A program made the translations under genes and the position numbers. A DNA stretch of 64,000 nucleotides from Opitutaceae bacterium (GTDB taxonomy: Bacteria > Verrucomicrobiota > Verrucomicrobiia > Opitutales > Opitutaceae), in NCBI GenBank assembly GCA_016715765.1, contig JADJZJ010000004.1, positions 47,738 to 111,737 of the forward strand, in the 5' to 3' direction. Position 1 is the first letter of the stretch. The number at the start of each line of letters is the position of its first letter. Positions 9,017 through 17,959 of the stretch are shown here, in pieces. Under the pieces are notes generated by a model that was not told where the DNA came from, did no database searches, and worked only from the letters and a program-made list of their open reading frames with translations.

Positions 9017-10207
9017 CTATCGCTTCAGATTCGCGCAGAAGCGGCCGAGCCGCTCGAGGCCCTTGGCGATGATCGCGTCGGACGTCGCGTAGCTGAGACG
9101 GAGGTAGCCCTCGGCCCCGAAGGCGCTGCCGGGGACGGCGGCGACCTTTTCGGTCTCGAGCAGGCGATTGCAAAATTCCATGTCCTTGAGGCCGAAACTG
9201 GAGACGTTCGGGAACAGGTAGAAGGCGCCCTGGGCCAGCAGGCAGTTCACGCCCGGGATGTTGTTCAGGCCGGCATGGAGGATCTTCCGCCGGCGGTCGA
9301 AGGCCGTGAGCATGGTCGCAAGGGCCGCCCGGGTCTTTTCCTTCTCCTTCAGCGCGGCCAGCGCGCCGTACTGGGCGAAGGTGGTGACGTTGGACGACAT
9401 CTGGCTCTGCAGTTCCGCGATCGCCTTGGCGATCGGCAGCGGCGCCACGGTGGTGCCGATGCGCCAACCGGTCATCGCGTAGGTCTTGGAGAAACCGGCC
9501 ACCGTGATCGTGCGCGCCTCGACCTCGGGCGAGAAGGTGGCGATGCAGGTGGGCTTGGCGCCGTCATAGATGAGATGCTCGTACATCTCGTCGGAGAGGA
9601 TGTAGAGGTTGTGCTTGAGGGCGACGGCGACAATGGCCTCGAGCTCGGCGCGGGTGTAGACGGCGCCGGTGGGATTCGAGGGCGAATTGATGACGAGCAG
9701 CCGGGTCTTGGGCGTGATGGCCGCCTCGAGCTGGGCCGGGGTGAGCTTGAAACCGGTGCGGTCGTCGCAGAGGACGAACTTCGGCGTGGCGCCGGCGAGC
9801 TTCACCATCTCGGGATAGCTCACCCAGTAGGGCGCGGGGATGATGACCTCATCGCCCGGCGAGCAGGTCGCCAGGATGCCGAGGTAGCAGTTGAACTTGC
9901 CGCCGGGCGAGACGACCACCTGGCCGACCGCGGCCTTCAGGCCGTACTCGGCGGCGTAGCGCTCGACGATGGCCTGGCGCAGTGGCTCGATGCCGGGCGT
10001 CGGCGCATACTTGGTCTTGCCGGCCTTGAGGGCGACAATGCAGGCCTCCTTGATGTGTTCCGGCGTGTCGAAGTCCGGCTCGCCGGCGGCGAAGCTGCAG
10101 ACATCCTCACCGGCGGCCTGCAGGGCCTTGGCCTTGGCATCGACGGCGAGCGTCGGCGAAGGCGAGATGTTACGTGCCCAGATGGAGAGAGGCGGAGGTG
10201 TGCTCAT
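9017..10207 (-). CDS. Class I aminotransferase, aspartate aminotransferase-like
   Basis: A 396-residue PLP enzyme of fold type I. Landmarks are AAGEPDFDTPEHI near residue 40, NSPSNPTGAVY near 172, SDEMYEHLIYDG and the Schiff-base lysine in GFSKTYAMTGWRIG. The final RLSYATS carries the carboxylate-binding Arg. It resembles the aspartate/prephenate aminotransferase subgroup (AspAT Igamma/Ibeta), so aspartate plus 2-oxoglutarate is the likely reaction, with possible action on prephenate. A second, distinct aminotransferase lies at 19445-20626. Confidence 0.92.
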   Translation of the reverse strand: MSTPPPLSIWARNISPSPTLAVDAKAKALQAAGEDVCSFAAGEPDFDTPEHIKEACIVALKAGKTKYAPTPGIEPLRQAIVERYAAEYGLKAAVGQVVVSPGGKFNCYLGILATCSPGDEVIIPAPYWVSYPEMVKLAGATPKFVLCDDRTGFKLTPAQLEAAITPKTRLLVINSPSNPTGAVYTRAELEAIVAVALKHNLYILSDEMYEHLIYDGAKPTCIATFSPEVEARTITVAGFSKTYAMTGWRIGTTVAPLPIAKAIAELQSQMSSNVTTFAQYGALAALKEKEKTRAALATMLTAFDRRRKILHAGLNNIPGVNCLLAQGAFYLFPNVSSFGLKDMEFCNRLLETEKVAAVPGSAFGAEGYLRLSYATSDAIIAKGLERLGRFCANLKR

Positions 10208-10281
10208 GGGTGGCGAAGCACTTAAGGGAAACCCCCGCCGCAAAGGCAAGCCGGGGGTTTGGAAAGCCTGCGAGGTTTTAT

Positions 10282-10467
10282 TGTAGGGCGGGGTCTCCGA
10301 ACCCCGCCTGGGAGCGCGACCGCCCTCGGTCGCAATCACACACCAACCTCCAAGCCGAGAAAGAGAAAGATAAAGAGAACGAGAAAGATTGGGATTCGAG
10401 CGCAGGAAAGGCGGGGTTCGGACCTGTCCTCCGTAGGCCCGGCGAAGGAGGAGACCCCGCCCTACAA
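10282..10467. repeat. Modular composite repeat, full-length copy with extra module
   Basis: About 186 bases: outer arm TGTAGGGCGGGGTCTCCG, inner GC-rich hairpin GCGACCGCCCTCGGTCGC, a purine-rich spacer built of GAGAAAGAGAAAGAT units, a block CCTCCGTAGGCCCGGCGAAG and the complementary outer arm ending CCGCCCTACA. It occupies nearly all of the 299-base gap 10208-10506. Related copies are at 29691-29853, 35426-35587 (inverted), 31911-32103, 22365-22474, 43444-43521 and 58686-58763. Confidence 0.9.
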
Positions 10468-10506
10468 TATTTTCAAGCCGGACCGCGTCCCAACAGTCCG
10501 CGCCGC

Positions 10507-10854
10507 TTATTTCTTCCGCTTCGACGCCGCCTTCTTGGCCGGCTTGGGGCTCTTCGCCTGCAGACCCTCGATCGCGAGCCGCAGGAGTTCGCCCACGCTC
10601 ACATCCTTCAGGCGCGCCTGCCGCTTCAGGGTGGCGCGGTGCTCGGTGGACAGCCGCACGGAAATCTGGCGGTGCGGGACCTGCACGGGCTTGCACTTGG
10701 AAAAATCAAAGCGCGCGATCGCGGTGCGGATGACTTCGCTCGCCGTGGCCACGCCCATGATTTTGCGGCAGGCCTCGATCTTGTCCATGAGGTCGACCGT
10801 GAGTTCGAACGTGAGTGGCGCCGCGGGTTTGGTTTTCACAATGCTGGTGGTCAT
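10507..10854 (-). CDS. Hypothetical protein with ribbon-helix-helix-like features
   Basis: ATG 10854 gives 115 residues with two similar halves of the type strand-helix-helix: LTFELTVDLMDKIEACRK then ASEVIRTAIARF, and RQISVRLSTEHRATLKRQA then VGELLRLAIEGL. This pattern is typical of ribbon-helix-helix (CopG/Arc-like) DNA-binding proteins. A Lys/Ala-rich tail (KKAASKRKK) would help bind nucleic acid. It is divergent from the ATPase gene at 11002 across 147 bases, but no operator is evident. Confidence 0.65.
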   Translation of the reverse strand: MTTSIVKTKPAAPLTFELTVDLMDKIEACRKIMGVATASEVIRTAIARFDFSKCKPVQVPHRQISVRLSTEHRATLKRQARLKDVSVGELLRLAIEGLQAKSPKPAKKAASKRKK

Positions 10855-11001
10855 GGGGCGGCAGTTCTGGTGACGGGATTCAAACACGGCGACAGACGCT
10901 CGTGGCGGCAACGCAAAAATCGACCAAGGTCTGGCATTGACTCAGCTTTGGATTGATTGATTTTCGGCTGCAGCGTTCTCCCCCAGCCCCCATTCCCTAT
11001 C

Positions 11002-12132
<1,131 letters not shown>

Positions 12133-12157
12133 GCGCCGCAGCCGCCTCTTGATTGTA

Positions 12158-12189
12158 TGTAGGGCGGGGATTCCGATCCCCGCCTTTTT
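12158..12189 (+). terminator. Terminator formed by a single arm of the composite repeat
   Basis: The sequence TGTAGGGCGGGGATTCCG is the outer arm of the modular repeat family. Here GGCGGGGA pairs with TCCCCGCC across a six-base loop and is followed directly by TTTTTC, giving a normal intrinsic terminator 26 bases after the MalK-like gene. The repeat arm therefore seems to have been adopted as the gene's terminator. Confidence 0.75.
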
Positions 12190-12194
12190 CATTT

Positions 12195-12266
12195 GTGGCG
12201 ACGAGCGTAAGCGAGTGGATCACACGCTACGAACGCCAAACTCCACTCGCTCACGCTCGTAGCCAC
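12195..12266. repeat. Palindromic repeat, CGAGCGTGAGCGAGTGG family, copy 1
   Basis: Inverted repeat with arms GACGAGCGTAAGCGAGTGG and its near complement around a 26-base centre containing CACACGC and AACGCC. A nearly identical element is at 20825-20899, and single arms are at 34005-34031 and 57327-57352. Confidence 0.85.
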
Positions 12267-12311
12267 CCTATCGCCGTGCACAGGCCGTCACCCTGATCAC
12301 CGACCAACCCC

Positions 12312-13202
12312 TCACGGATCAATCACCGTGACGGCCAGCGGCGGGGCCAGTTTCTCGTTCAGGCCCTCGGGCGCAAAGACCGCGCCGGCCAGATCGAGAT
12401 TCAACGCCACGCCGGTCACCTGAAATCGCGTCTTGTCGCGGGAGCGCTCATCCCGGAGGTCGATGGTCTTCACCATCCATTGGTCGCCGACCTTTTTGAG
12501 ATCGAGCACGGCGAGCGATTTGTATGCCCGGCCCCGCTCGTCGAGGAGTTCGCTTTGCACCAGGGCCCGGAACTGGGTGTCGAGGTGCACACGCACCGCC
12601 CCAAGCCCCGGATAGGCCGCGGCAAAATCCGCCGGCGGATAAAGCAGGAAGGTGTGCGCCGGGCGGCCGCGGATCTTGCTCACGCCCTCGAAGACAAATT
12701 CCTCCCAATACAGGTAGGGCATCTGCAGGTCGAAAAGGCTGATCTGCGTCTCCGGCACGATCGGGGCCAGCAGGTCGTTGATCGCGATGCCGGCTGGGGA
12801 CGGTTTGGCGGACGTCCACTCCCAGGCCGCGGGATTGACCCCGTTCTGCAGCAGGATCCGGCGCTCGCCGCCGGCCGCATCATCCAGATTGATCCGCGAA
12901 ACCGCACCCAATTCGTTGCGACTGCCCCAGAGCCGGCCGGGGAACTCCTGCTCGGCGCCCCGGCGGGGTCTGACCTGCAACCGGAAGTTCAAATAGAAAT
13001 CCCCCGCGATGCCCATGCCGCGAAATGAGTGCAAAATGCGGCCGCCCTCCTCCTGGTCGGGTTTGCCGATCTGCACATAGCTGGCCGCCGGACGGACGGT
13101 GCGGCCGGCCGGACCCGCCCATGCCGCCGTGACGCCGGTCAGCGCCAGAACAAAAAACGCCCGCCAAAGTCGGGCGGGCGTTGCTTTCAAACCGGCAGGC
13201 AC
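12312..13202 (-). CDS. Outer-membrane lipoprotein-sorting protein family (LolA-like fold), exported
   Basis: GTG 13202 gives 296 residues with a signal peptide (FFVLALTGVTAAWA). A region follows that matches the LolA-like outer membrane lipoprotein-sorting family by its pattern: RILHSFRGMGIAGDFYLNFRLQ, then PYLYWEEFVFEGVSKIRGRPA, AVRVHLDTQFRALVQSELLD and a C-terminal FQVTGVALNLDL. These proteins are periplasmic and may carry lipids or lipoproteins. The N-terminal codons overlap the secG terminator, so the true start is uncertain. Confidence 0.7.
   Translation of the reverse strand: MPAGLKATPARLWRAFFVLALTGVTAAWAGPAGRTVRPAASYVQIGKPDQEEGGRILHSFRGMGIAGDFYLNFRLQVRPRRGAEQEFPGRLWGSRNELGAVSRINLDDAAGGERRILLQNGVNPAAWEWTSAKPSPAGIAINDLLAPIVPETQISLFDLQMPYLYWEEFVFEGVSKIRGRPAHTFLLYPPADFAAAYPGLGAVRVHLDTQFRALVQSELLDERGRAYKSLAVLDLKKVGDQWMVKTIDLRDERSRDKTRFQVTGVALNLDLAGAVFAPEGLNEKLAPPLAVTVIDP
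13151..13182 (-). terminator. Rho-independent terminator after secG
   Basis: On the minus strand ACGCCCGCC pairs with GGCGGGCGT across a seven-base loop and is followed by TTTTTTG. It lies 28 bases after the secG stop but inside the apparent 5' coding part of the next gene, which implies either attenuation or a later start for that gene. Confidence 0.8.
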
Positions 13203-13209
13203 GTTGGGA

Positions 13210-13590
13210 TCAGGGGGTCTTCTCAGCCGGAGCGGATGCCGGGGCCTCCGCCGGAGCGGGTGCGGCCGGAGCCGGGGTCGGCGTGGCACTGACCGTGGAC
13301 GGCACCACGATGGTGGGCAGGGCGTCCTGGTTGGCCACGCGGTGCGTGCGCTGGTAGATGTGGCCGAGATAGAGGCCGAAGCTCAGCACAAAGAAGGCAA
13401 TGGTGGCGTTGATCGTCGCCTTGCTGAGGACGTTGCCCGTGTCGGCGCCAAAGGCGGATTCCGTCATGCCGCCACCAAGGGCGGCACCCACGCCACCGTC
13501 GGATTTGGCCTTCTGGGCCAGCACCACGAGGATGAGAAACACGGAGATAAGGATCAGGACAAAGGTCAGAATTCCGAGGACAATGCTCAT
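13210..13590 (-). CDS. secG: Preprotein translocase subunit SecG
   Basis: A 126-residue protein with two membrane helices (about 2-25 and 57-76). Between them is the SecG signature VVLAQKAKSDGGVGAALGGG followed by FGADTGNVLSKAT. SecG is the third subunit of the SecYEG channel. The last 45 residues are an unusual Pro/Ala/Glu-rich extension (PAPAAPAPAEAPASAP) that SecG does not normally have and that is probably disordered. Confidence 0.95.
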   Translation of the reverse strand: MSIVLGILTFVLILISVFLILVVLAQKAKSDGGVGAALGGGMTESAFGADTGNVLSKATINATIAFFVLSFGLYLGHIYQRTHRVANQDALPTIVVPSTVSATPTPAPAAPAPAEAPASAPAEKTP

Positions 13591-13731
13591 ATGAAAGGTC
13601 GAAAGCATCCGATTGGAGGGCGGTTTGTCAATGCACGGTTCCGGATTGGCATCATCCTGTCCGCCAAGGTCATTTCCCATGAAACCTTTCCAATTCGCGG
13701 CGGTCGCCATTGGCTGCAACCCCCATTAATC

Positions 13732-14262
13732 ATGAATATCCTTCGCCCGCCCAGCCATCTCTCGCTCGCATTCATCGGCGCCTGCGCCCTGCTGGTCTCA
13801 CCGCTCGCGGCCAAACCCGCCGCCACCGAAGAACCGGCCCTCCAGGCATTTGTCAGCGTACCGCCGACCTTCCGTCCCATGCTGGATGACGATATCGCCC
13901 GGGCCCTGGCCTATCGGATGGAGGAAACCTTCCGCCGTCAGGGCTACCAGGGCACGGTCGGCTTCGCCGCCCATCCCGGCGACATCAAGGCCAGCATCCC
14001 GGTGCTTGAGCTGACCCTGACCGAGTGGCGCCTGGATATGACCGGCAACGTGCAGTGCACTTTCAGCGCCAAGCTCACACAAGGCAAAGCCGAGACCGGT
14101 CTCGGCCTGTTCATGGGCACCGGCATCCACTGGACCCACACCCGCGACCGCTGGCGCCTGGCCGGCGCCTACGAGGACTCCGCCAACGACGCGATGAAGG
14201 ATCTCTACCGGAAAATCGCGACCGACAAGCTGCTCCCGGGCTTCGAGCTGAAGCGGAAGTAG
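13732..14262 (+). CDS. Hypothetical exported protein
   Basis: A 176-residue protein with a Sec signal (residues 1-27, LLVSPLAAKPA). The mature part has DDDIARALAYRMEETFRRQGYQGTV and a strand-rich region (LELTLTEWRLDMTGNVQCTFSAKL, then GLGLFMGTGI), ending in helices. The pattern resembles small periplasmic proteins with a YajG-like or TolB-N-like alpha-beta fold, but I cannot name a family. It is divergent from secG. Confidence 0.65.
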   Translation: MNILRPPSHLSLAFIGACALLVSPLAAKPAATEEPALQAFVSVPPTFRPMLDDDIARALAYRMEETFRRQGYQGTVGFAAHPGDIKASIPVLELTLTEWRLDMTGNVQCTFSAKLTQGKAETGLGLFMGTGIHWTHTRDRWRLAGAYEDSANDAMKDLYRKIATDKLLPGFELKRK

Positions 14263-14277
14263 CTGGAACGAGAACTG

Positions 14278-14515
14278 ACGTAGTGCCGGTCTTCAGCCGG
14301 CACTGGATCGGATAACCTGACCAGCCGCAGTGGCATGGTAAGCGCGGGCTGAAGCACCGCGCCACGACATGCCATCGCCGTAGGCACCCGCGAGTGAAGT
14401 GCGTTTGGGACGTGGGCGGCATTGTCGTAGTGCCGGACTTCAGCCGGCACTGGTTCGGGAGCGCAGCCTGCCGGACTGGCGTAGAGAGCGCGGGCTGAAG
14501 CACCGCGCCACGTCA
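14278..14515. repeat. Two tandem copies of a TAGTGCCGG...CCGCGCCAC repeat
   Basis: Copies at 14278-14368 and 14426-14515 share the ends GTAGTGCCGG and GCGCGGGCTGAAGCACCGCG, with different middles. The local hairpin GTGCCGGxCTTCAGCCGGCAC is present in both. The second copy touches the parB stop codon. A degenerate relative (GGGGCTAAAGTACCGCGCCAC) is at about 40827-40853. They fill the 250-base gap between the exported protein and parB. Confidence 0.8.
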
Positions 14516-15445
14516 GAGCGTCACACCGAGTTTCTCGATCAACCGCTGCAGATCCTCGTTGCCGCGATACTCGATGACGATCCGGCCCTTCTTCGGGGTG
14601 TGGATGACCGCCACGCGAGCGCCCAGATGGGAGGTGAGCCGCTTCTCGATGTCGGCCACCGCGGCGCTGTCCTTGGCGGGCAGGCGGCGCGTGCGATGCT
14701 TGGCACCGCTGCCCGGCACGGCTTTGCCGGTCTGCACGATCTTTTCCGTGGCCCGCACATTGAGGCCTTCCTCGATGATGCGGCGCGCGAGGATCGTCCG
14801 CTCGCCGGCATCGGCCAGGCCCAGCAGCACCTTGGCGTGACCGACGCTGATGAGGTTCTTGCCGACAAAGCCCTGGATCTCGGCATCGAGCGTCAGGAGC
14901 CGCAGGGTATTGGCCACGGTCGCCCGGCCCTTGCCGACCCGGTCAGCGGCGGTTTCCTGCGTGAGATCAAAGTCGCGGATGAGGCTGGCGAAGCCGTGGG
15001 CCTCCTCGATGGGGTTCAGACCCTCGCGCTGCAGGTTCTCGATCAGGCCGAGCGTCGCCGAAGTCGCATCGCTGGCCTGCACGACGCGCGCCGGGATGCT
15101 CTTGATCTTGAGGAGCTGGAAGGCGCGCCAGCGGCGCTCGCCGGCAATCAGCTGGTACTTGTCGCCGGCCTGCCGGACCACGATCGGCTGAAGCAGGCCC
15201 TCGGACCGGATGCTCGCGGCCAGTTCCTCCAACTGGTCCGGCGGAATCTCGCGGCGGGCCTGGTACGGGCTGGGTTCCACGCTGTGCACGGGAATCTCAC
15301 TGTAGCCGGGCGCACTGGGCGCGGGTGGCGGCGTCGCCACCGGCGAGGACTGGGGCGCAGCCGCGGCGGCGGGAACCGGCGTGGCCTTGGCGATCAGACT
15401 GCCGAGTCCGCGACCAAGACGGGATTTGTGGGCTGCAGCGCTCAT
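14513..15445 (-). CDS. parB: Chromosome partitioning protein ParB
   Basis: A 310-residue CTP-dependent ParB/Spo0J clamp. A low-complexity Pro/Ala linker lies at 20-45. Box I is PSPYQARR (58-65), box II GERRWRAF (102-109) and box III ENLQREGLNPIEEA (136-149). The parS-reading helix-turn-helix is LTQETAADRVGKGRATVANTL (161-181) and the C-terminal dimerisation segment ends the protein. It loads at parS and organises the origin region. Unusually, no parA is adjacent. It is the last gene of a minus-strand run, one base after the LysM gene. Confidence 0.93.
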   Translation of the reverse strand: MSAAAHKSRLGRGLGSLIAKATPVPAAAAAPQSSPVATPPPAPSAPGYSEIPVHSVEPSPYQARREIPPDQLEELAASIRSEGLLQPIVVRQAGDKYQLIAGERRWRAFQLLKIKSIPARVVQASDATSATLGLIENLQREGLNPIEEAHGFASLIRDFDLTQETAADRVGKGRATVANTLRLLTLDAEIQGFVGKNLISVGHAKVLLGLADAGERTILARRIIEEGLNVRATEKIVQTGKAVPGSGAKHRTRRLPAKDSAAVADIEKRLTSHLGARVAVIHTPKKGRIVIEYRGNEDLQRLIEKLGVTL

Positions 15446-15446
15446 G

Positions 15447-16019
15447 TTATTTGGCGGCGGAGGTTGGTATGAAAAGGGTCTGCCCGACCTGGATGCGCGT
15501 CGGATCCGTGATCTTGTTGGCGTTGATGATGTCCTGCATGCGCGCGCCGTTCTTCGTGGCGATGGAGGACAGCGTGTCGCCCTTCTGCACCGTGTAGCTC
15601 ACGCCCTCCTTGGGATAATCCTCGGTGAAGATGTTGTTCACCGCCGGGCGCGTGGCCATGCCCTTGGCGAGCGAATCGATGGCGGCGTTCGTCTGCTTCG
15701 CGAGCCGCTCCATCTGACCCGCCACCTGCTGCAAAGTCTCGCTCTTGGTCGCGGCGGCAATGGCCTTCATGGTGCGGTTCATGTCTGCGACGGCCTCGTT
15801 GAGCTGGGTCAGGGTCGCATAGTCGGAACTGCCGATCTTGCTGCGCAGCTCCGCGTTCTCCCGCTCCAACTGCTCCACGCGGAGGTTGAGTTCGCCCACC
15901 CGCTGGACCAGGCCGCGCACATCCTCCCGCAGACTGGCCACGTCATACTGGATATTCTGGGCCGGCGCGACGGAGACGAGGACCAGGAAAATCAACCCGG
16001 GCAAAATTCTGTGCGACAT
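15447..16019 (-). CDS. LysM domain protein with coiled coil, exported
   Basis: A 190-residue protein. A signal peptide (1-20, SVAPAQ) is followed by a coiled coil of about 100 residues (LREDVRGLVQRVGELNLRVE) and a C-terminal LysM domain at about 142-186 (YTVQKGDTLSSIATKNG, IQVGQTLFIP). LysM binds peptidoglycan GlcNAc, so this is a cell-wall-attached coiled-coil protein, probably oligomeric. It sits between fmt and parB, one base before parB. Confidence 0.85.
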   Translation of the reverse strand: MSHRILPGLIFLVLVSVAPAQNIQYDVASLREDVRGLVQRVGELNLRVEQLERENAELRSKIGSSDYATLTQLNEAVADMNRTMKAIAAATKSETLQQVAGQMERLAKQTNAAIDSLAKGMATRPAVNNIFTEDYPKEGVSYTVQKGDTLSSIATKNGARMQDIINANKITDPTRIQVGQTLFIPTSAAK

Positions 16020-16055
16020 GCGGCCAGCTTGCGGGATGCTCCCGGAAAAACAAGC

Positions 16056-17048
16056 CTACCGTCGGAACGGCTCACGGGCCACAAGCGGGGGCATGGCGTG
16101 CGAGTCCAGCCGCGTGCCGGCCGCGATCGGAAATCCACGCAGGAACTCCGCCGCCGCCAACATCCGGCCACCGGGACGTTGCAGACGATGGATGCGCAGG
16201 ATCCCCTGCCCCGTCGCGATGAGCAAGCCGGCCGCATCCGCACCGAGCACGTCCCCGGGTGCATACGCAACCTCGCTTCCACTTAATGCCTCCGCCCGTC
16301 CAAACTTCACCACCTGCCCCCCGATCCCGACCGCACACGCCGGCCACGGAAACAGGCCGTTGATGCGCGCGGCGAGTTCGGCGGCAGGCCGGTTGAAATC
16401 CAGCGCGCCGTCCGCCTTGGCCAGCTTGCGGCAGAAGGTCGCGGCCGCGTGATCCTGTTCGGCAAAGGTCAGCGCGCCCGCCGCCAGCCGCGGCAGACCG
16501 CGCGAGAGCAACGGCACGCACGCCGCGGCCAGTTTGCCCTCCACCTCGAGCGCCGTGTCCAAGGTGTCAACCGCCACGCGCTCCACGTCGGCAACCGGCC
16601 CGGCATCGAGCTGGCGCACGATTCGCATGAGGCTCACGCCCGTGACCTTTTCGCCCGACGCCACGGCGGTCTGGATCGGTGAGGCCCCGCGGTAATGCGG
16701 CAGCAAGGAAGTGTGCAGGTTCAGGGTCCCGAGCCGTGGAATCGCGATCATGGCATCGGGCAGGATCTGGCCGTACGCCATGACCAGGACCACGTCGGGC
16801 TGCAGCGCCGCGAGCTGCGCGCAGGATTCCGGGGTGATCTTCCCGGGCTGCAGCACCGGCAACTGTCGCGACTGCGCCCATTGCTTGATGGCATTGGGCG
16901 CCACCTGCTGGCCGCGGCCGGCGGGACGGTCCGGCTGGGTGAAGACTCCGACGACCCCGGCGCATTTTCCGCCCTCTCCCGCCAGCCAATCGAGCAGCGG
17001 GAGGGCGATGGGATCGGAGCCGAGGAAGACGAGTCTCAGGACGCTCAC
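16056..17048 (-). CDS. fmt: Methionyl-tRNA formyltransferase
   Basis: A 330-residue enzyme that formylates initiator Met-tRNA using 10-formyl-THF. The folate-site motif is FTQPDRPAGRG (36-46) and the catalytic segment NLHTSLLPHYRGASPI (110-125) contains the Asn-His pair. RQLDAGP carries the Asp at about 148. The C-terminal OB-like domain is present. GTG 17048 is preferred because it overlaps the upstream DUF4380 stop by four bases (GTGA), a translational-coupling arrangement. An in-frame ATG at 17066 is the alternative. Confidence 0.93.
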   Translation of the reverse strand: MSVLRLVFLGSDPIALPLLDWLAGEGGKCAGVVGVFTQPDRPAGRGQQVAPNAIKQWAQSRQLPVLQPGKITPESCAQLAALQPDVVLVMAYGQILPDAMIAIPRLGTLNLHTSLLPHYRGASPIQTAVASGEKVTGVSLMRIVRQLDAGPVADVERVAVDTLDTALEVEGKLAAACVPLLSRGLPRLAAGALTFAEQDHAAATFCRKLAKADGALDFNRPAAELAARINGLFPWPACAVGIGGQVVKFGRAEALSGSEVAYAPGDVLGADAAGLLIATGQGILRIHRLQRPGGRMLAAAEFLRGFPIAAGTRLDSHAMPPLVAREPFRR

Positions 17049-17959
17049 CTCAGGGTTTTCAGCCACGACCGCACCTTGCCGGCCAGCTTCGCGAAGGCCG
17101 CCGCATTATCGGGCTTCGCCAGGCCGTCGAGGACGGTCCAGTATTCGACATGCGTCACGCTCCGGCCGGGTTCGATGTCGGCGAGCGGCCCGAGGGTTTC
17201 AAACTCGATCATCGCACCGTTCGTGAAGGCCTCGTAACAGGAGCCAAGATCGGGATACGGGGCGCCGGGCAGGACACGGGCGTATTTCACAAACACGGTG
17301 CCGGCGAGCCAGTAGGCCGACCAGCCGGGATAATTGGTGAGACCCAGCTTCTGCGCCTGGGTGGCCTTGGGCACGTTGATGCCGATGAAATCACGCTGCA
17401 ATTCCCAGACCGGCAGTGAAAGGTCCGTGTAGGTCCACGGCACCAGGGAATAGGACGGCAGCAGATCGCCATCCGCATGGCTGCCCTTCGGCAGCAGGGG
17501 AATCACGCCGTAGCCGCCGCCGCGCAGCATGGTCAGCGCCCACGGGGCGCACTTCACGGGCCAGAGTCCGCGATTCGCGAGCGTATGCGTCACCTTCACG
17601 GTGCGGTCCGCCGGCAGTTCCAGCTTCATGCCCTTCTGCAGGCCGGTCTTCGCCTCCACCGGCTGGGTCAGGGCCAGACCCGCGGGCAGTTCCTTCACCT
17701 GCAGGGGCTCATCATCCGGCTGGTAGGTCCGGACGATGTGCTCGGGCGAATGCCATAGCCGGTGTCCGCCGCGCAGATAGTAGCCGTGATAGGGCTTTTC
17801 GTCGGCGGGGAATTCGAGGAACAGGTTGCCGGCTTTGCCCTGCAGGCTGCGCAGGGCGACCACGCGTGGGCCGACCTCGGTCGTGACGGCCAGTTCCAGT
17901 GCCCGGCTGCGCAGGGTGATGGCCGCGCCGCCGCGATACTCAGTCTTCGAGCGTTTCAT
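17045..17959 (-). CDS. DUF4380 domain protein, galactose-mutarotase-like fold
   Basis: A 304-residue protein with the DUF4380 pattern: VTTEVGPRVVALRSLQGKAGNLFLE, then YYLRGGHRLWHSPE, LANRGLWPVKCAPWALTML and VEYWTVLDGLAKP at the end. This resembles aldose epimerase/galactose mutarotase-type beta-sandwich proteins that bind sugars. The family has no proven reaction. It overlaps der upstream by 20 bases and fmt downstream by four, so the genes are translationally coupled. Confidence 0.85.
   Translation of the reverse strand: MKRSKTEYRGGAAITLRSRALELAVTTEVGPRVVALRSLQGKAGNLFLEFPADEKPYHGYYLRGGHRLWHSPEHIVRTYQPDDEPLQVKELPAGLALTQPVEAKTGLQKGMKLELPADRTVKVTHTLANRGLWPVKCAPWALTMLRGGGYGVIPLLPKGSHADGDLLPSYSLVPWTYTDLSLPVWELQRDFIGINVPKATQAQKLGLTNYPGWSAYWLAGTVFVKYARVLPGAPYPDLGSCYEAFTNGAMIEFETLGPLADIEPGRSVTHVEYWTVLDGLAKPDNAAAFAKLAGKVRSWLKTLR

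Noticed and set aside
14278..14515. Possible CRISPR-like array (two similar units)
   Set aside because: Only two units of about 90 bases with internal hairpins, no constant short repeat or spacers, and no cas genes.
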